Positions 17,400-26,445 of a DNA stretch of 37,660 bases are shown in pieces. The DNA is from Rubrivivax sp. (lineage in GTDB: Bacteria; Pseudomonadota; Gammaproteobacteria; Burkholderiales; Burkholderiaceae_C). The notes under the pieces were generated by a model. The model was not told the DNA's origin, made no database searches, and saw only the letters and a program-made list of their open reading frames with translations. The stretch's first letter is position 1. Each line of letters starts with the position of its first letter. The stretch spans positions 1-37,660 of the forward strand of contig JAEUPH010000198.1 in assembly GCA_016790395.1 (NCBI GenBank), in the 5' to 3' direction. The position numbers and the translations under genes are program-made.

Positions 17400-18509
17400 T
17401 CAGGCGATCAGGTCGACGACGCCGCGGCGTCGCAGGGCCGCCGGGGCCGCCACGCCGGCCAGCGGACCGGCGGTGTCTTCGGGGCCGGCATCGCGGCCAC
17501 GCGGGCTGGGCTTGCCGGCACCGCCTTCGCGCGACGCCTGCCGCGGCTGCTCGAAGACGCCACCGCCGGCCAGCGTGAGCCCGGCCTCGCGCAGCGTGCC
17601 GGCCAGGGTGGGCAGGGCCTGTTCCAGGGCCTGCCGCGTGGGGGCCTGCTCGGCGGCCAGGTGCACGCTGGCATTGGCGCCGTCGAGCTGGATCTGCACC
17701 GTCACCGGCCCCAGTTCCACCGGGTGAAGTTCCAGACGGGCCTGTTCGACGCCGTCGCGCACGAAGGTGGCAAGCCGGACGCCGAGCTCCGACGCGAACT
17801 CGGGGCTTCCGGGCCGGGCGGCCACGGCGGCTTCGGCGGGCGGCGTTGGGGCGGACAGCGCTGGCGCCGGGGCCGCCGCCGACAGGGACGGCGCCGGCAG
17901 CGCCGTCTCGGGCCCGGCAGCGCGCTTTCCGGGCTCGGCCAGGGGCAGGGTGAAGGCCGCGGGCTCGCTGCGGCCGGACACGGCCGCAGGGGCGGGCGAC
18001 TCCGGCGGCGCGGACGTGGCCGCAGGTTCGTCGGCTGCCGGCAGCGCGGACGCGCGGCTGCGCCCGTGCGCCACGGCGGCACCCGTCGCTTCGGGCTGCG
18101 CGCGGGCCGGTTCGGGCGCTGCCGCACGCGTCGTCATGGGCGGCAGCAGGGCGCTCCAGCCGCTGGCGTCGCCGGTGCCGGCTTCATCCTTGGCGGCGGC
18201 CGGTTTCTCGGGCACAGCGGCTTCGTCGCTGGCGACCCCGGTGGCGGCCGCTCCGTCGGGCAGGAGCGGTGGTGCGACCTCCGGGCGGGCTGATTCCGGC
18301 GCTGCGGCGGTCTTGAGGCCTTCGGTGCGCGCCGGGCCGCGCGGGCTGGCCGCCGGCCGCGCCGCCTGGGCGCGTCGGCCGCTCTGCTGTTCCAGCGCGC
18401 GCGCGAAGCTGGCTTCGCCGCTGCCGTCTTCGGGCAACGGGCTGCCGGGGCCTGCCGGCGGCGCCGCGGGGCTGGGCGCGGCGGATGCGGAAACGGGACA
18501 GGCGAGCAT
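17400..18509 (-). CDS. fliK: Flagellar hook-length control protein FliK
   Basis: The 369-residue product has a long, low-complexity Ala/Pro-rich N-terminal region (1-240) expected for the molecular-ruler part. A conserved C-terminal hook domain follows (about 240-330), with RLELHPVELGPVTVQIQLDG, VHLAAEQAPTRQALEQALPTL and LREAGLTL. FliK measures the hook and switches export specificity from hook to filament proteins. The ruler region is typically non-conserved. The start overlaps the fliJ stop by 1 nt (TGATG). Confidence 0.93.
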   Translation of the reverse strand: MLACPVSASAAPSPAAPPAGPGSPLPEDGSGEASFARALEQQSGRRAQAARPAASPRGPARTEGLKTAAAPESARPEVAPPLLPDGAAATGVASDEAAVPEKPAAAKDEAGTGDASGWSALLPPMTTRAAAPEPARAQPEATGAAVAHGRSRASALPAADEPAATSAPPESPAPAAVSGRSEPAAFTLPLAEPGKRAAGPETALPAPSLSAAAPAPALSAPTPPAEAAVAARPGSPEFASELGVRLATFVRDGVEQARLELHPVELGPVTVQIQLDGANASVHLAAEQAPTRQALEQALPTLAGTLREAGLTLAGGGVFEQPRQASREGGAGKPSPRGRDAGPEDTAGPLAGVAAPAALRRRGVVDLIA

Positions 18510-18979
18510 CAGTGCAGCAGCGGCATGAGGTCGTTGTTGCCGCGCAGGCGCGCGCTGCGGTGCCGCTGCGCGGTGGCGTCGTCGGTCCGGCGCTGCTCGC
18601 GGCGGCTGTTGGCGAGCTCGGCCTCCTGGGTGCGGCGTTCGAGGAGCTTGCGCACCGAGGCCACGCGGGTCTCCTGCGCCAGCAGCTGGCGGCGCAGGGC
18701 CTCCAGCCGCGCGGCCGCCTGCGTCTGCTGCCCCTCCAGCTGGGCCAGGGCCTGGTCCAGCCGCAGCATGAAGCCCTGGTGCACGCGCAGGAGTTCGATG
18801 GAGGCGCTGCGGCCGCCGGTGGCGGGATGGCGGGCGCGGTAGTCGTCGCGGTAGCCCGCCAGCTGCGTGGCCTGGCGTTCCAGCTGGCGCTGGTGCGACT
18901 CGGCCTGCGCCAGCTGGGACAGCGTCTCGTCGCGCAGGTTCTCGGCGTGCGAGAGCAGGGCGTGCAGGGAGGTGCTCAT
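18509..18979 (-). CDS. fliJ: Flagellar export protein FliJ
   Basis: The 156-residue product is almost entirely charged coiled coil, the usual FliJ character. FliJ is the central stalk of the export ATPase and escorts chaperones. Sequence identity alone is weak; position between fliI and fliK and length (about 150) make the assignment firm. It starts 19 nt after the fliI stop. Confidence 0.92.
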   Translation of the reverse strand: MSTSLHALLSHAENLRDETLSQLAQAESHQRQLERQATQLAGYRDDYRARHPATGGRSASIELLRVHQGFMLRLDQALAQLEGQQTQAAARLEALRRQLLAQETRVASVRKLLERRTQEAELANSRREQRRTDDATAQRHRSARLRGNNDLMPLLH

Positions 18980-18998
18980 GGTGGGGGGCCTCGGGGGT

Positions 18999-20423
18999 TC
19001 AGTTCGACATCAGCCGCACCAGCTGCGTGCGGCTGCTCTCGAGCGCAGCGCGCTCGTGCATGTCCTGCTGCAGCAGGGCGGTCATCTGGGGGTGCAGCCG
19101 GACGGAGAGGTCCAGCTCCGCATCGTGGCCGGCCTGGTAGGCGCCGAGCTGGATGAGGTCGCGCGCCTTGTTCACGCGCGACAGCAGCTGGCGCATGCGG
19201 CGCGCGGCTTCGAGGTGCTGGCGCGGCGTCACGGCAGTCATTACGCGGGAGATGGAGCGTTCGACGTCGATGGCCGGGTAGTGGCCGCTCTCGGCGAGTT
19301 CGCGGCTGAGCACGATGTGGCCGTCCAGGATGCCGCGCGCGGCGTCGGCGATGGGGTCCTGCGGGTCGTCGCCCTCGCTCAGCACGGTGTAGAAGGCGGT
19401 GATGGAGCCGCAGCCGTTGAGGCCGTTGCCGCTGCGTTCCACCAGCTGCGGCAGCTTGGCGAAGCAGCTCGGCGGGTAGCCCTTGGTGGCCGGCGGCTCG
19501 CCGATGGCCAGCGCGATCTCGCGCTGCGCCATGGCGTAGCGCGTCAGGCTGTCCATCAGCAGCAGCACGTGCAGGCCGCGGTCGCGGAAATGCTCGGCGA
19601 TGGCGGTGGCGTAGCTCGCACCCTGCATGCGCAGCAGCGGCGGCGCGTCGGCGGGCGCGGCGACGACGACGCTGCGCGCGCGGCCTTCCTCCTCCAGGAT
19701 GTCCTCGATGAACTCCTTGACCTCGCGGCCGCGCTCGCCGATGAGCCCGACCACGATGACGTCGGCCTCGGTGTAGCGCGCCATCATGCCCATCAGCACG
19801 CTCTTGCCGACGCCGGTGCCGGCGAACAGGCCCAGGCGCTGGCCGCGGCCCACGGTGAGCAGGGCGTTGATGGCACGCACGCCCGTGTCCAGCGGCGTGC
19901 GCACGGGGTCGCGGTCCATGGCGTTGATGGGGCGGCGCACCAGCGGCTCGGTGTGCACGCCGACCAGCGGGCCCAGGCGGTCGATGGGCTCGCCGTGCGA
20001 GTCCACCACGCGGCCAAGCAGGCCGTCACCCACGGGCAGGTGCAGGCCGCGGTCCTCGCTGCGCCGCCAGGGGTGGTTGTCGGCGCCGAACTGCGGCGGT
20101 GACGACGGCGCCGGACGCGGCACCACGCGCGCGCCGCTGGCCAGGCCGTGCAGCTCGCCCATCGGCATGAGGAAGGCGCGGTCGCCGCTGAAGCCGACCA
20201 CCTCCGACAGCACCGGGGGCTGGCCCGGGCAGTGCACCTCGCAGACCGAGCCCACGGGCACGCGCACGCCGGCGGCTTCCAGCACCAGGCCGGTGACGCG
20301 CAGCAGGGTGCCGACGGCTTCCAGCGGCTGCGGGTGCGAGGCGTAGTCCTGCAGGTCCGCCATCCAGTGCTCCCAGCGGCGGGCACGCGCATCCAGCTGC
20401 AGCTGCGGGTCGAGCGGCCTCAT
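18999..20423 (-). CDS. fliI: Flagellum-specific ATPase FliI
   Basis: The 474-residue product is the cytoplasmic ATPase of the flagellar type III secretion system. The Walker A motif AGTGVGKS lies at 201-208, preceded by [12 protein letters not shown]. The Walker B region ([22 protein letters not shown]) and the ATP-synthase-like block ([17 protein letters not shown]) follow. A loop at about 105-128 ([20 protein letters not shown]) looks longer than in some relatives. The ATG overlaps the fliH stop by 4 nt. Confidence 0.98.
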   Translation of the reverse strand: MRPLDPQLQLDARARRWEHWMADLQDYASHPQPLEAVGTLLRVTGLVLEAAGVRVPVGSVCEVHCPGQPPVLSEVVGFSGDRAFLMPMGELHGLASGARVVPRPAPSSPPQFGADNHPWRRSEDRGLHLPVGDGLLGRVVDSHGEPIDRLGPLVGVHTEPLVRRPINAMDRDPVRTPLDTGVRAINALLTVGRGQRLGLFAGTGVGKSVLMGMMARYTEADVIVVGLIGERGREVKEFIEDILEEEGRARSVVVAAPADAPPLLRMQGASYATAIAEHFRDRGLHVLLLMDSLTRYAMAQREIALAIGEPPATKGYPPSCFAKLPQLVERSGNGLNGCGSITAFYTVLSEGDDPQDPIADAARGILDGHIVLSRELAESGHYPAIDVERSISRVMTAVTPRQHLEAARRMRQLLSRVNKARDLIQLGAYQAGHDAELDLSVRLHPQMTALLQQDMHERAALESSRTQLVRLMSN

Positions 20424-21151
20424 GCGTCGGTGTCCTCGAAGGGCAGGCTGGAGCCCAGCGCCGCGGCGGCCTGCGCCCAGCGCATGGCGATGCGGGCGTC
20501 CACGGCGCCGACGTCGCTCTGCACCAGCACGCCGCCACGCTCGATCACGGGGTTGGCGCTCAGGCGGGCCCCGCGCGCGGCCAGCGCTTCCTCGGCGCCT
20601 TCGGCCACCAGGGGCAGGTCCTGCGGATGCACTTCGACGACGATGTGGCGCGCGCTCAGCATGACGGCGGCCACGGCGTCGGCAGCCACGCGGGCCACCA
20701 GGGCCGGCTGCGTGGCGAGTTCGTTGCGCACCACCTGGCGTGCCAGCAGCACGGCGGTGTCGGCCAGGGCGGCGGCGACGCGGGCGTCGAGCTGCTGGAA
20801 CTGCTCGTCGAAGCCTTCCAGCAGCGCACCGATCTGCGCCGTGGCCTGCTGCGCGAAGCTCTGCTTGAAGTTCTCCAGCGCTGCCATGCCGTCGCGGTAG
20901 CCGTCCTGGTAGCCGGCCTGGCGTGCCGCGGCGACGCGCGCCGCCCAGTCTTCGGGGGTCGGCTCGGGCGGTGTCGCGGGCGCGGCCGGCGTGGCCGGGC
21001 CGGACTGGCCCGCCGCGCCGCCGAAGCTGCCCGGCTGCCAGCTGGCGAAGTCGCCCAGTTCCTCGCGCGGGATGAAGCGCTGGTAGGGCGACGAGGCCTT
21101 GGAACCCGCCGGCGGCGGGACGTTCTTGAAGACGGGGGGACGGCTGCCCAT
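20420..21151 (-). CDS. fliH: Flagellar assembly protein FliH
   Basis: The 243-residue protein starts with a Pro/Gly-rich region containing [19 protein letters not shown]. It continues as a helical segment with [13 protein letters not shown] (a GxxxG-type pattern characteristic of FliH), then a V-ATPase-E-like C-terminal domain ([12 protein letters not shown]...). FliH dimers bind FliI and tether it to FliN. The gene lies 9 nt after fliG and overlaps fliI by 4 nt. Confidence 0.95.
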   Translation of the reverse strand: MGSRPPVFKNVPPPAGSKASSPYQRFIPREELGDFASWQPGSFGGAAGQSGPATPAAPATPPEPTPEDWAARVAAARQAGYQDGYRDGMAALENFKQSFAQQATAQIGALLEGFDEQFQQLDARVAAALADTAVLLARQVVRNELATQPALVARVAADAVAAVMLSARHIVVEVHPQDLPLVAEGAEEALAARGARLSANPVIERGGVLVQSDVGAVDARIAMRWAQAAAALGSSLPFEDTDA

Positions 21152-21160
21152 GGTGTTTCG

Positions 21161-22168
21161 TCAGACGAACTGTTCGTCGCCGCCGCCGGCCAGCACGATC
21201 TGGCCCTCGTCGACGAGGCGCCGCACGATCTTGAGCAGTTCCTTCTGCTCGGCCTCGACCTCGGACAGCCGCACCGGGCCGCGCGATTCCAGGTCTTCCT
21301 TGAGCGTCTCGGCGGCGCGCGTGGACATGTTCTTGAAGATCTTCTCGCGCAGCGCCGGCGTCGCGCCCTTGAGGGCCACGACCAGCGAGTCGCTCTGCAC
21401 TTCCTTCATCAGCGACTGGATGCCCTTGTCGTCGATCTTGATGAGATCGTCGAAGGTGAACATGTTGTCCATGATCTTCTGGGCGAGGTCGTTGTCGGCC
21501 TCGCGCACGAAGTCCAGCACGCTGGTCTCGACCGCGCTGCCCAGCATGTTCAGGATCTCGGCCGCGGCCTTGGCGCCGCCCAGGGTGCTCTTGCGGCTGC
21601 GGTCACCGCCCGCCAGCACCTTGCTCATGACCTCGTTGAGGTCGCGCAACGCCAGTGGCTGGATGCCGTCCAGCGTGGCGATGCGCACCATCACCTCGTT
21701 GCGCTGGCGCTCGGTGAAGAGCTTCAGCACGTCGGCAGCCTGGTCGAAGTCCAGGTGCACCAGGATGGCGGCGACGATCTGCGGGTGCTCGTTGCGCAGC
21801 AGTTCGGCCACCGAGGTGGGGTCCATCCACTTCAGGCTCTCGATGCCGGTGACGTCGTTGCCCTGCAGGATGCGGTCGATCAGCAGGTTGGCCTTCTCGT
21901 CGCCCAGCGCGCGGCGCAGCACGGCCTTCACGTACTCGTTGCTGTCGGCCACCAGCAGGCGTTCGCTCTGCGCGACGGTCTCGAAGGTCTCCATCACCTG
22001 GTCGACGCGCTCGGAGGTGACGGACTTGATGCGCGCGATGGTCTCGCCCAGGCGCTGCACTTCCTTGGGCGCCAGATGCTTGAAGACCTCGGCGGCCTCC
22101 TCCTCGCCCAGCGTCATCATCAGGATGGCGGCGCGTTCCAGGCCGTCGTCTTCGGTGGCAGCAGCCAT
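21161..22168 (-). CDS. fliG: Flagellar motor switch protein FliG
   Basis: The 335-residue product has the three ARM-like domains of FliG. These include the N-terminal FliF-binding part ([22 protein letters not shown]), EHPQ at 127-130, and the C-terminal torque helix with alternating charges ([23 protein letters not shown]). FliG couples stator movement to rotor rotation. Length matches the family. It sits between fliF and fliH with 9-nt gaps. Confidence 0.98.
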   Translation of the reverse strand: MAAATEDDGLERAAILMMTLGEEEAAEVFKHLAPKEVQRLGETIARIKSVTSERVDQVMETFETVAQSERLLVADSNEYVKAVLRRALGDEKANLLIDRILQGNDVTGIESLKWMDPTSVAELLRNEHPQIVAAILVHLDFDQAADVLKLFTERQRNEVMVRIATLDGIQPLALRDLNEVMSKVLAGGDRSRKSTLGGAKAAAEILNMLGSAVETSVLDFVREADNDLAQKIMDNMFTFDDLIKIDDKGIQSLMKEVQSDSLVVALKGATPALREKIFKNMSTRAAETLKEDLESRGPVRLSEVEAEQKELLKIVRRLVDEGQIVLAGGGDEQFV

Positions 22169-22177
22169 GGCGTGTCC

Positions 22178-23896
22178 TCAGGCCGATTCGCCGTTGACCC
22201 AGCCGCGCACGATGTTGGCCACGGCCGCGGGGTTGGACTTGGCCAGCATGCGCGCGGCCTCGACCTTGTCGCTGTTGCCCGGGGGCATCAGCACCTTGGG
22301 CGGGGGCCGCGGCGCGGGCGGCGGCTCGACGTCGCCTTCGCCCACCACCTCGTCGAGCTGGTCGCCGGGCTTGTGCACTGGCGGCGGCGCCATCAGTTCG
22401 TTCATGGCCGGGCGCAGCAGCTTGCTGATGATCACCAGGGCCACCAGCGCCAGCGCGGCCGGCGCAGCCGCGCTCTTGAGCAGGTCCAGCAGCCAGGGCT
22501 GCTTCCACAGCGGCACGTCCTCGGCAGCCGGGGGGGCATCGACGCGGAAGGGTGCGTTGACCACCTTCACGACGTCGCCGCGCTCGGCGTTGAAGCCGAT
22601 GCCCTGCTGCACCAGCGCCGTGAGCTGCTCGACCTCCTTGTCCGTCAGCGGCACCGTGCTGGTCTTGCCCTTGGCGTCGGTGGTGCTGCGGTGGTTCACC
22701 ACCACGGCGGCCGACAGGCGCTTGACGCTGCCCACGGCGTTGCGCGTGACGGTGACGGTCTTGTCCAGCTCGTAGCGCGTGGCGGCCTCCTTGCGCTGGC
22801 TCTGGTTGCCGGCGGCATTGGCCTGCGCACCCTGCAGCGGCTGCGCGGCGCCGTTGATGGGCGCCGTGGCCGGGGTGGGCGGCTGGTTGCTGGTGGCGCC
22901 GGGCACGCCGGCCGGCGTGGCGCTGCCGGGCTGGCTGGATTCCTCGCTGCGCTGCTCGCGGATGCTGGCCTTGGCGTCGGCACCCTGGTTGGGGCGCCAG
23001 GCCTCGGCGGTCTGCATGACCTGCGAGAAGTCGATCTCGGCGCTGACGCTGGCACGCACGTTGTCACGGCCGACCACGGGCTCCAGCAGCGCCATCACGC
23101 GCCGGAGGTGGTTGGCTTCCACCTCGCGGCGGTACTGCAGCTGCTGGGTGTCCAGTCCGGCGGCGTTTTCGTCGTCGGGCGTGCCGGAGAGCAGGGCACC
23201 GGTGCTGTCCACCACGCTCACGGCCTTGGCGGCGAGCTCGGGCACGCTGCCCGAGACCACGCGCACGATGCCGGCGATCTGGTTGCGGTCCAGCGTGCGG
23301 CCGGGGTGCAGCGTCAGCACCACGGAGGCGCTGGGCTTCTGCTGCTCGCGGAAGAAGCCGTTCTGCTGCGGCAGCGCCAGGTGCACGCGGGCCGACTTCA
23401 CCGACTCCAGCGCCTGGATGCTGGTGGTGAGCTCGCCTTCGATGGCGCGCTGCACCTTCATGCGTTCCTGGCCCTGCGTCTGGCCGAAGCTGTTCTTGTC
23501 CAGCAGTTCGTAGCCGGCGATGGCGCCGCCGCCGGCGCCGGCCGAAGGCAGGCCCTGCGCGGCCAGCTTCATGCGCAGCTCGTGCACGCGGCCGCTGGGC
23601 ACCAGGATCACGCTGCCACCCTCGGCGAACTTGTAGGGCACGTTCATCTGCGCCAGGCGGTCGATGACCTGGCCGCCGTCCTTCTCGGACAGTGTGGGGA
23701 AGAGCGGGCGGTAGTCGCTGTCGCGCGCACCGACGAACATGAAGGCCAGCACCGCGATCAGTGCGGCCAGCCCGAACACGGCGCCCAGCTGCAGGCGCAC
23801 GGGCATGGCCTGCCAGCGCTCGGCCAGGCCCGGCGCGGGGGGCGGGCCGAGCGGCACGAGCGGGGTGGGGGCGACGGTGGCGACGGCGTTGTCCAT
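22178..23896 (-). CDS. fliF: Flagellar MS-ring protein FliF
   Basis: The 572-residue membrane protein has TM1 (about 38-56), a large periplasmic ring-building region starting DYRPLFPTLSEKDGGQVIDRL, and TM2 (about 470-491). The cytoplasmic FliG-binding tail is VEAARMLAKSNPAAVANIVRGWV. FliF forms the MS-ring on which the export gate and C-ring assemble. An Ala/Pro/Gln-rich stretch (about 325-360) is the usual disordered periplasmic loop. It is the first gene of the minus-strand fliFGHIJK operon and is divergent from fliE across 169 nt. Confidence 0.98.
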   Translation of the reverse strand: MDNAVATVAPTPLVPLGPPPAPGLAERWQAMPVRLQLGAVFGLAALIAVLAFMFVGARDSDYRPLFPTLSEKDGGQVIDRLAQMNVPYKFAEGGSVILVPSGRVHELRMKLAAQGLPSAGAGGGAIAGYELLDKNSFGQTQGQERMKVQRAIEGELTTSIQALESVKSARVHLALPQQNGFFREQQKPSASVVLTLHPGRTLDRNQIAGIVRVVSGSVPELAAKAVSVVDSTGALLSGTPDDENAAGLDTQQLQYRREVEANHLRRVMALLEPVVGRDNVRASVSAEIDFSQVMQTAEAWRPNQGADAKASIREQRSEESSQPGSATPAGVPGATSNQPPTPATAPINGAAQPLQGAQANAAGNQSQRKEAATRYELDKTVTVTRNAVGSVKRLSAAVVVNHRSTTDAKGKTSTVPLTDKEVEQLTALVQQGIGFNAERGDVVKVVNAPFRVDAPPAAEDVPLWKQPWLLDLLKSAAAPAALALVALVIISKLLRPAMNELMAPPPVHKPGDQLDEVVGEGDVEPPPAPRPPPKVLMPPGNSDKVEAARMLAKSNPAAVANIVRGWVNGESA

Positions 23897-23981
23897 GGGG
23901 CGCGTTGGGGGCAGGCGGCTTTTCCGGGTTCGGGGCCATTGTTCGCCTGGCGGGGCCGGGACCTAAGGGGAAGAAGCGCGA

Positions 23982-24007
23982 GGAAAGCGCGCCTGATCGC
24001 GCCTTCC
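23982..24007. repeat. Imperfect inverted repeat between fliF and fliE
   Basis: GGAAAGCGCG and CGCGCCTTCC face each other across CCTGAT; each arm of ten has one mismatched position. The repeat is roughly midway in the 169-bp divergent fliF/fliE spacer and could be an operator or a transcript hairpin. I did not recognise it as a known FlhDC or FleQ site. Confidence 0.35.
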
Positions 24008-24065
24008 GAAGGCCGCTGCCGCCCTACAGTGACGCCGTGGAAAACCGACTGCCACCCTCCGCGCC

Positions 24066-24386
24066 ATGAACGACCTGCGACTGAAGCCCTTCGACTTCAA
24101 CGCTGCCGTCGCGCGCGCCGGCCTGCGCCCTGACGGCACGCCGCGCGCCGAGGCGGCCGAGGCCGGCGGTTTCCGCGCCGCCATGGACAACGCGCTGAAG
24201 GACGTCAGCCAGACGCAGAACGAGGCCGCGACCCTGCGCCGCGAGTTCCTGCTCGGCAACCCGACGGTGGACCTGGAAACCACGATGATGTCCATGGCCA
24301 AGGCCCAGGTGGGCTTCCAGGCCGTGCTGCAGGTGAGGAACCGCCTCGCCCAGGCCTATTCGGACATCATGAACATGCAGGTCTAG
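24066..24386 (+). CDS. fliE: Flagellar hook-basal body protein FliE
   Basis: The 106-residue product has the FliE C-terminal pattern NEAATLRREFLLGNPTVDLETTMMSMAKAQVGFQAVLQVRNRLAQAYSDIMNMQV, here cited only to name the region 52-106. FliE links the MS-ring and export gate to the proximal rod. It is transcribed away from fliF, and the next gene is convergent with a 19-nt gap, so it is monocistronic. A weak -10-like TACAGT lies at 24025-24030; no confident promoter was found. Confidence 0.96.
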   Translation: MNDLRLKPFDFNAAVARAGLRPDGTPRAEAAEAGGFRAAMDNALKDVSQTQNEAATLRREFLLGNPTVDLETTMMSMAKAQVGFQAVLQVRNRLAQAYSDIMNMQV

Positions 24387-24405
24387 CGCCTGGAGCGCCT
24401 GCGGA

Positions 24406-24915
24406 TCAGCAGTTGGGGAACTGGGGCCAGTGGCCCTTTTCGACGCAGATGCGCGGGCGGCCCAGCGGCGTGAGTTCGACGCGCAGCCTTTCGCCCTTGG
24501 AGGTTTCCAGCGCCGCTGCCTGCGATTCCTGCGGCAGGCCTTGCGCGTCCAGGCGCACGGCCAGGCCGCCGACGAGGCGCACGCCGCGGTGGTCGGCGCT
24601 GTGGGTGGCCTGCACCTGGCAGCTGGCGGGGGCGCCGCACTCGCAGCCCGGCGCCGTGGCGACGGCCCAGCACCAGTCGGCGCCCAGGCGGGTCTCCACG
24701 AAGAGCGGCCGGCCGCGGCGCGTGGCTTCGTAGCGCGCTTCCACCAGGTCGCCAGCCAGGGCCTCGGCGGCGCTGCGCACGCGCTGTCGCTCCAGCCGCG
24801 CGCCCAGCGTCGGCACCGCCAGGCTGGCCAGCACCACCATGACGGCCAGCACGATGGCCAGCTCCAGCATGGTCAGGCCGCGGGTGCGGCGGCGGGGTGG
24901 GCGCGCGGTCTTCAT
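24406..24915 (-). CDS. Type IV prepilin-like protein, GspH/FimT type
   Basis: The 169-residue product has a short basic leader, then the prepilin cleavage/methylation motif RG-LTMLEL followed by a 20-residue hydrophobic helix (about 18-37). The C-terminal domain has several Cys and a closing PQFPNC, as in FimT/GspH minor pilins. The usual Phe after the cleavage Gly is replaced by Leu. The ATG at 24915 overlaps the stop of the upstream pilin gene (ATGA). It is the last gene of the fliS operon. It may be a minor pilin of a type IV pilus or a type II secretion pseudopilin; no pilus assembly genes are in view. Confidence 0.85.
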   Translation of the reverse strand: MKTARPPRRRTRGLTMLELAIVLAVMVVLASLAVPTLGARLERQRVRSAAEALAGDLVEARYEATRRGRPLFVETRLGADWCWAVATAPGCECGAPASCQVQATHSADHRGVRLVGGLAVRLDAQGLPQESQAAALETSKGERLRVELTPLGRPRICVEKGHWPQFPNC

Positions 24916-25322
24916 CGGTTCCAGCATTGCGGGTTCGGCCCGGGCCGCGCAAAGCCCTGGTGGACTTCCAGCGTGAGGGCCAGGCAGGCCGTGTCGCGGG
25001 CCTGGGCGCCGCGCGCAAGCGCGGTGGCCGTGTAGGACTCGGGGCCGGTGTTTTCCACGTGCAGCGCGTAGCGGCCCTGCTCGCTGACGAGGGCCACGCC
25101 GCCGAGCGTGCCCAGGTCCACCGCGTACAGGCCATGCGCCGTGCGGTAGCGCTCCTGGGCCGCCTGCAGGCGTGTCAGGGCCTGCACGCCATCCGAACGG
25201 GCGGCGCGCAGCGCATCGCCACGCATCGAGGGCACGGCCGTGGCGGCCAGCAGCACGACGATGACGCAGGCCACCATCAGCTCCACGAGCGTGAAGCCGC
25301 GGCGGCGCAGGGCGGTGGTCAT
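24912..25322 (-). CDS. Type IV pilin-like protein, PilE type
   Basis: The 136-residue product begins MTTALRRRGFTLVELMVA, a textbook class III signal: prepilin peptidase would cleave after G9 and methylate F10. E14 (the conserved +5 Glu) is present, and a hydrophobic helix follows. The short globular domain has two Cys near the end (TACLALTLEV...PQCWNR) that could form the C-terminal disulfide loop of PilE-like minor pilins. It starts 2 nt after ycgR and overlaps the next pilin gene by 4 nt. Confidence 0.88.
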   Translation of the reverse strand: MTTALRRRGFTLVELMVACVIVVLLAATAVPSMRGDALRAARSDGVQALTRLQAAQERYRTAHGLYAVDLGTLGGVALVSEQGRYALHVENTGPESYTATALARGAQARDTACLALTLEVHQGFARPGPNPQCWNR

Positions 25323-25324
25323 GG

Positions 25325-26080
25325 TCAGCGCAAGGTGAGCAGGCGCGAGCGCTGCTGCGAACGGTCGATCCAGCGCTGCAGCAGCCTCTCGGCGGGCGGC
25401 GACAGGCCCTGCCACTCGCAGCCCAGCCGCGCGCCGCCTTCGCCCTGCGCGCTGACGTGCTGCAGCACCAGGCCCACTTCGAAGCGCGACTCGGCATCGA
25501 GCGACGCCGTGACGCTGGCCAGCCGGGTGCCGGCCTGCAGCGTGGGCACGTCCTGCGGCAGCCACAGCGCACAACCGCCGATGGACAGGTCCAGGACGCG
25601 CAGCGTCAGCTGCATCTCGGGCAGGGCCGGGTGGCGCAAGGTCACCACCGGCACCTGGTGGCCGCGCGGACGCACGCGGTACGCGCCGCGGCGCTGGAAG
25701 CGGTAGATCTCGCGCGGCAGGCCGCACTGCAGCGCCGCGCTGCCCTGGCCACGCACCAGCGTGAAGCCGGAGAGGTCGAACTGCAGCTTCACGCTCTCGA
25801 GGTAGGCCACGGCCACGGCCTCGTCGGCGTCGATCAGGCGGTCCAGCTGCGGCAGGCCGGTCTGGGTGGCGAAGTTGAGACGGCCGTGCTGCTCGTCCAC
25901 CGTCCACAGCGTCACCGCCAGTGCGCTGCCGTCGGGGGCGTTGAGGTTGATGGGCGTGCCGCCGTCGCGCAGGTCGCGCAGCAGGCGCAGGCGTTCACGC
26001 GGGTCGCCGACGCGGAAGTCACCCCAGGCGTCGGGGCTGCTGTCGGGGCCGAGCTCGGCGGGGCGGGTGTCCTGGAACAT
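25325..26080 (-). CDS. ycgR: PilZ-domain flagellar brake protein, YcgR type
   Basis: The 251-residue product has an N-terminal YcgR-like domain (about 20-115) and a C-terminal PilZ domain. Both c-di-GMP-binding motifs are complete: R131-GAY-R135 (RxxxR) and D164-LS-I-GG (DxSxxG). YcgR with bound c-di-GMP acts on the motor to slow swimming and bias rotation. Its place directly after fliT (18-nt gap), under the FliA-type fliS promoter, agrees with a motility role. The domain order matches E. coli YcgR, so a flagellar effector is more likely than a pilus PilZ protein, despite the pilin genes behind it. Confidence 0.92.
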   Translation of the reverse strand: MFQDTRPAELGPDSSPDAWGDFRVGDPRERLRLLRDLRDGGTPINLNAPDGSALAVTLWTVDEQHGRLNFATQTGLPQLDRLIDADEAVAVAYLESVKLQFDLSGFTLVRGQGSAALQCGLPREIYRFQRRGAYRVRPRGHQVPVVTLRHPALPEMQLTLRVLDLSIGGCALWLPQDVPTLQAGTRLASVTASLDAESRFEVGLVLQHVSAQGEGGARLGCEWQGLSPPAERLLQRWIDRSQQRSRLLTLR

Positions 26081-26098
26081 GGCCGCGGTCCGGGGTGC

Positions 26099-26425
26099 CT
26101 AGTGCAGGCTGCGGTGGGGCCGGCCGGCCAGCGTGTCGTCCAGGTCCTGCAGCCAGGGCTCGGCCAGGTGGCGGATCTCGGCGTCGTTGACCAGGATGCG
26201 CTGCATGATGCGCGACTTCACCTTGGCGGCTTCCAGCGCCTGGGGGTCGGCCGCCACCGGGGGCGCTTCGGGCGCCTGGGCGGCGTGCTTGAGCTGGCTG
26301 ATCAGCAGGACGCAGGCACCCTCGAGCTTGACGACTTCGTCCCAGTTGCCGGCGCGTGCCGCCGCCAGCATGTCGGCGCTGGCTCGTTCAATCGCTTCGT
26401 AGTAGCTCAGGAGTTGCGGGTCCAT
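26099..26425 (-). CDS. fliT: Flagellar export chaperone FliT
   Basis: The product, 108 residues from the ATG at 26425 (MDPQLLSYYEAIERAS), is a small helical protein. It has the FliT-like WDEVVKLEGACVLLISQLK segment and a second helix with VNDAEIRHLAEPWLQDL. In enterobacteria FliT is the FliD chaperone and an FlhDC antagonist. Sequence conservation in this family is low; the call leans on size and on position behind fliS. A longer frame to 26515 starts inside the fliS coding region and is unlikely. Confidence 0.85.
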   Translation of the reverse strand: MDPQLLSYYEAIERASADMLAAARAGNWDEVVKLEGACVLLISQLKHAAQAPEAPPVAADPQALEAAKVKSRIMQRILVNDAEIRHLAEPWLQDLDDTLAGRPHRSLH

Positions 26426-26445
26426 GGGGAATCCAGTGGTTCGAT

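Noticed and set aside
24039..24054. Sigma-54-like site upstream of fliF on the minus strand (TGGCAG...TTTTCC)
   Set aside because: The -12 GC is missing (TC instead) and it is about 140 nt from fliF; too weak to call.
20627..24133. 1168-codon plus-strand open frame over fliH, fliG and fliF
   Set aside because: Antisense to three conserved flagellar genes; composition typical of shadow frames.
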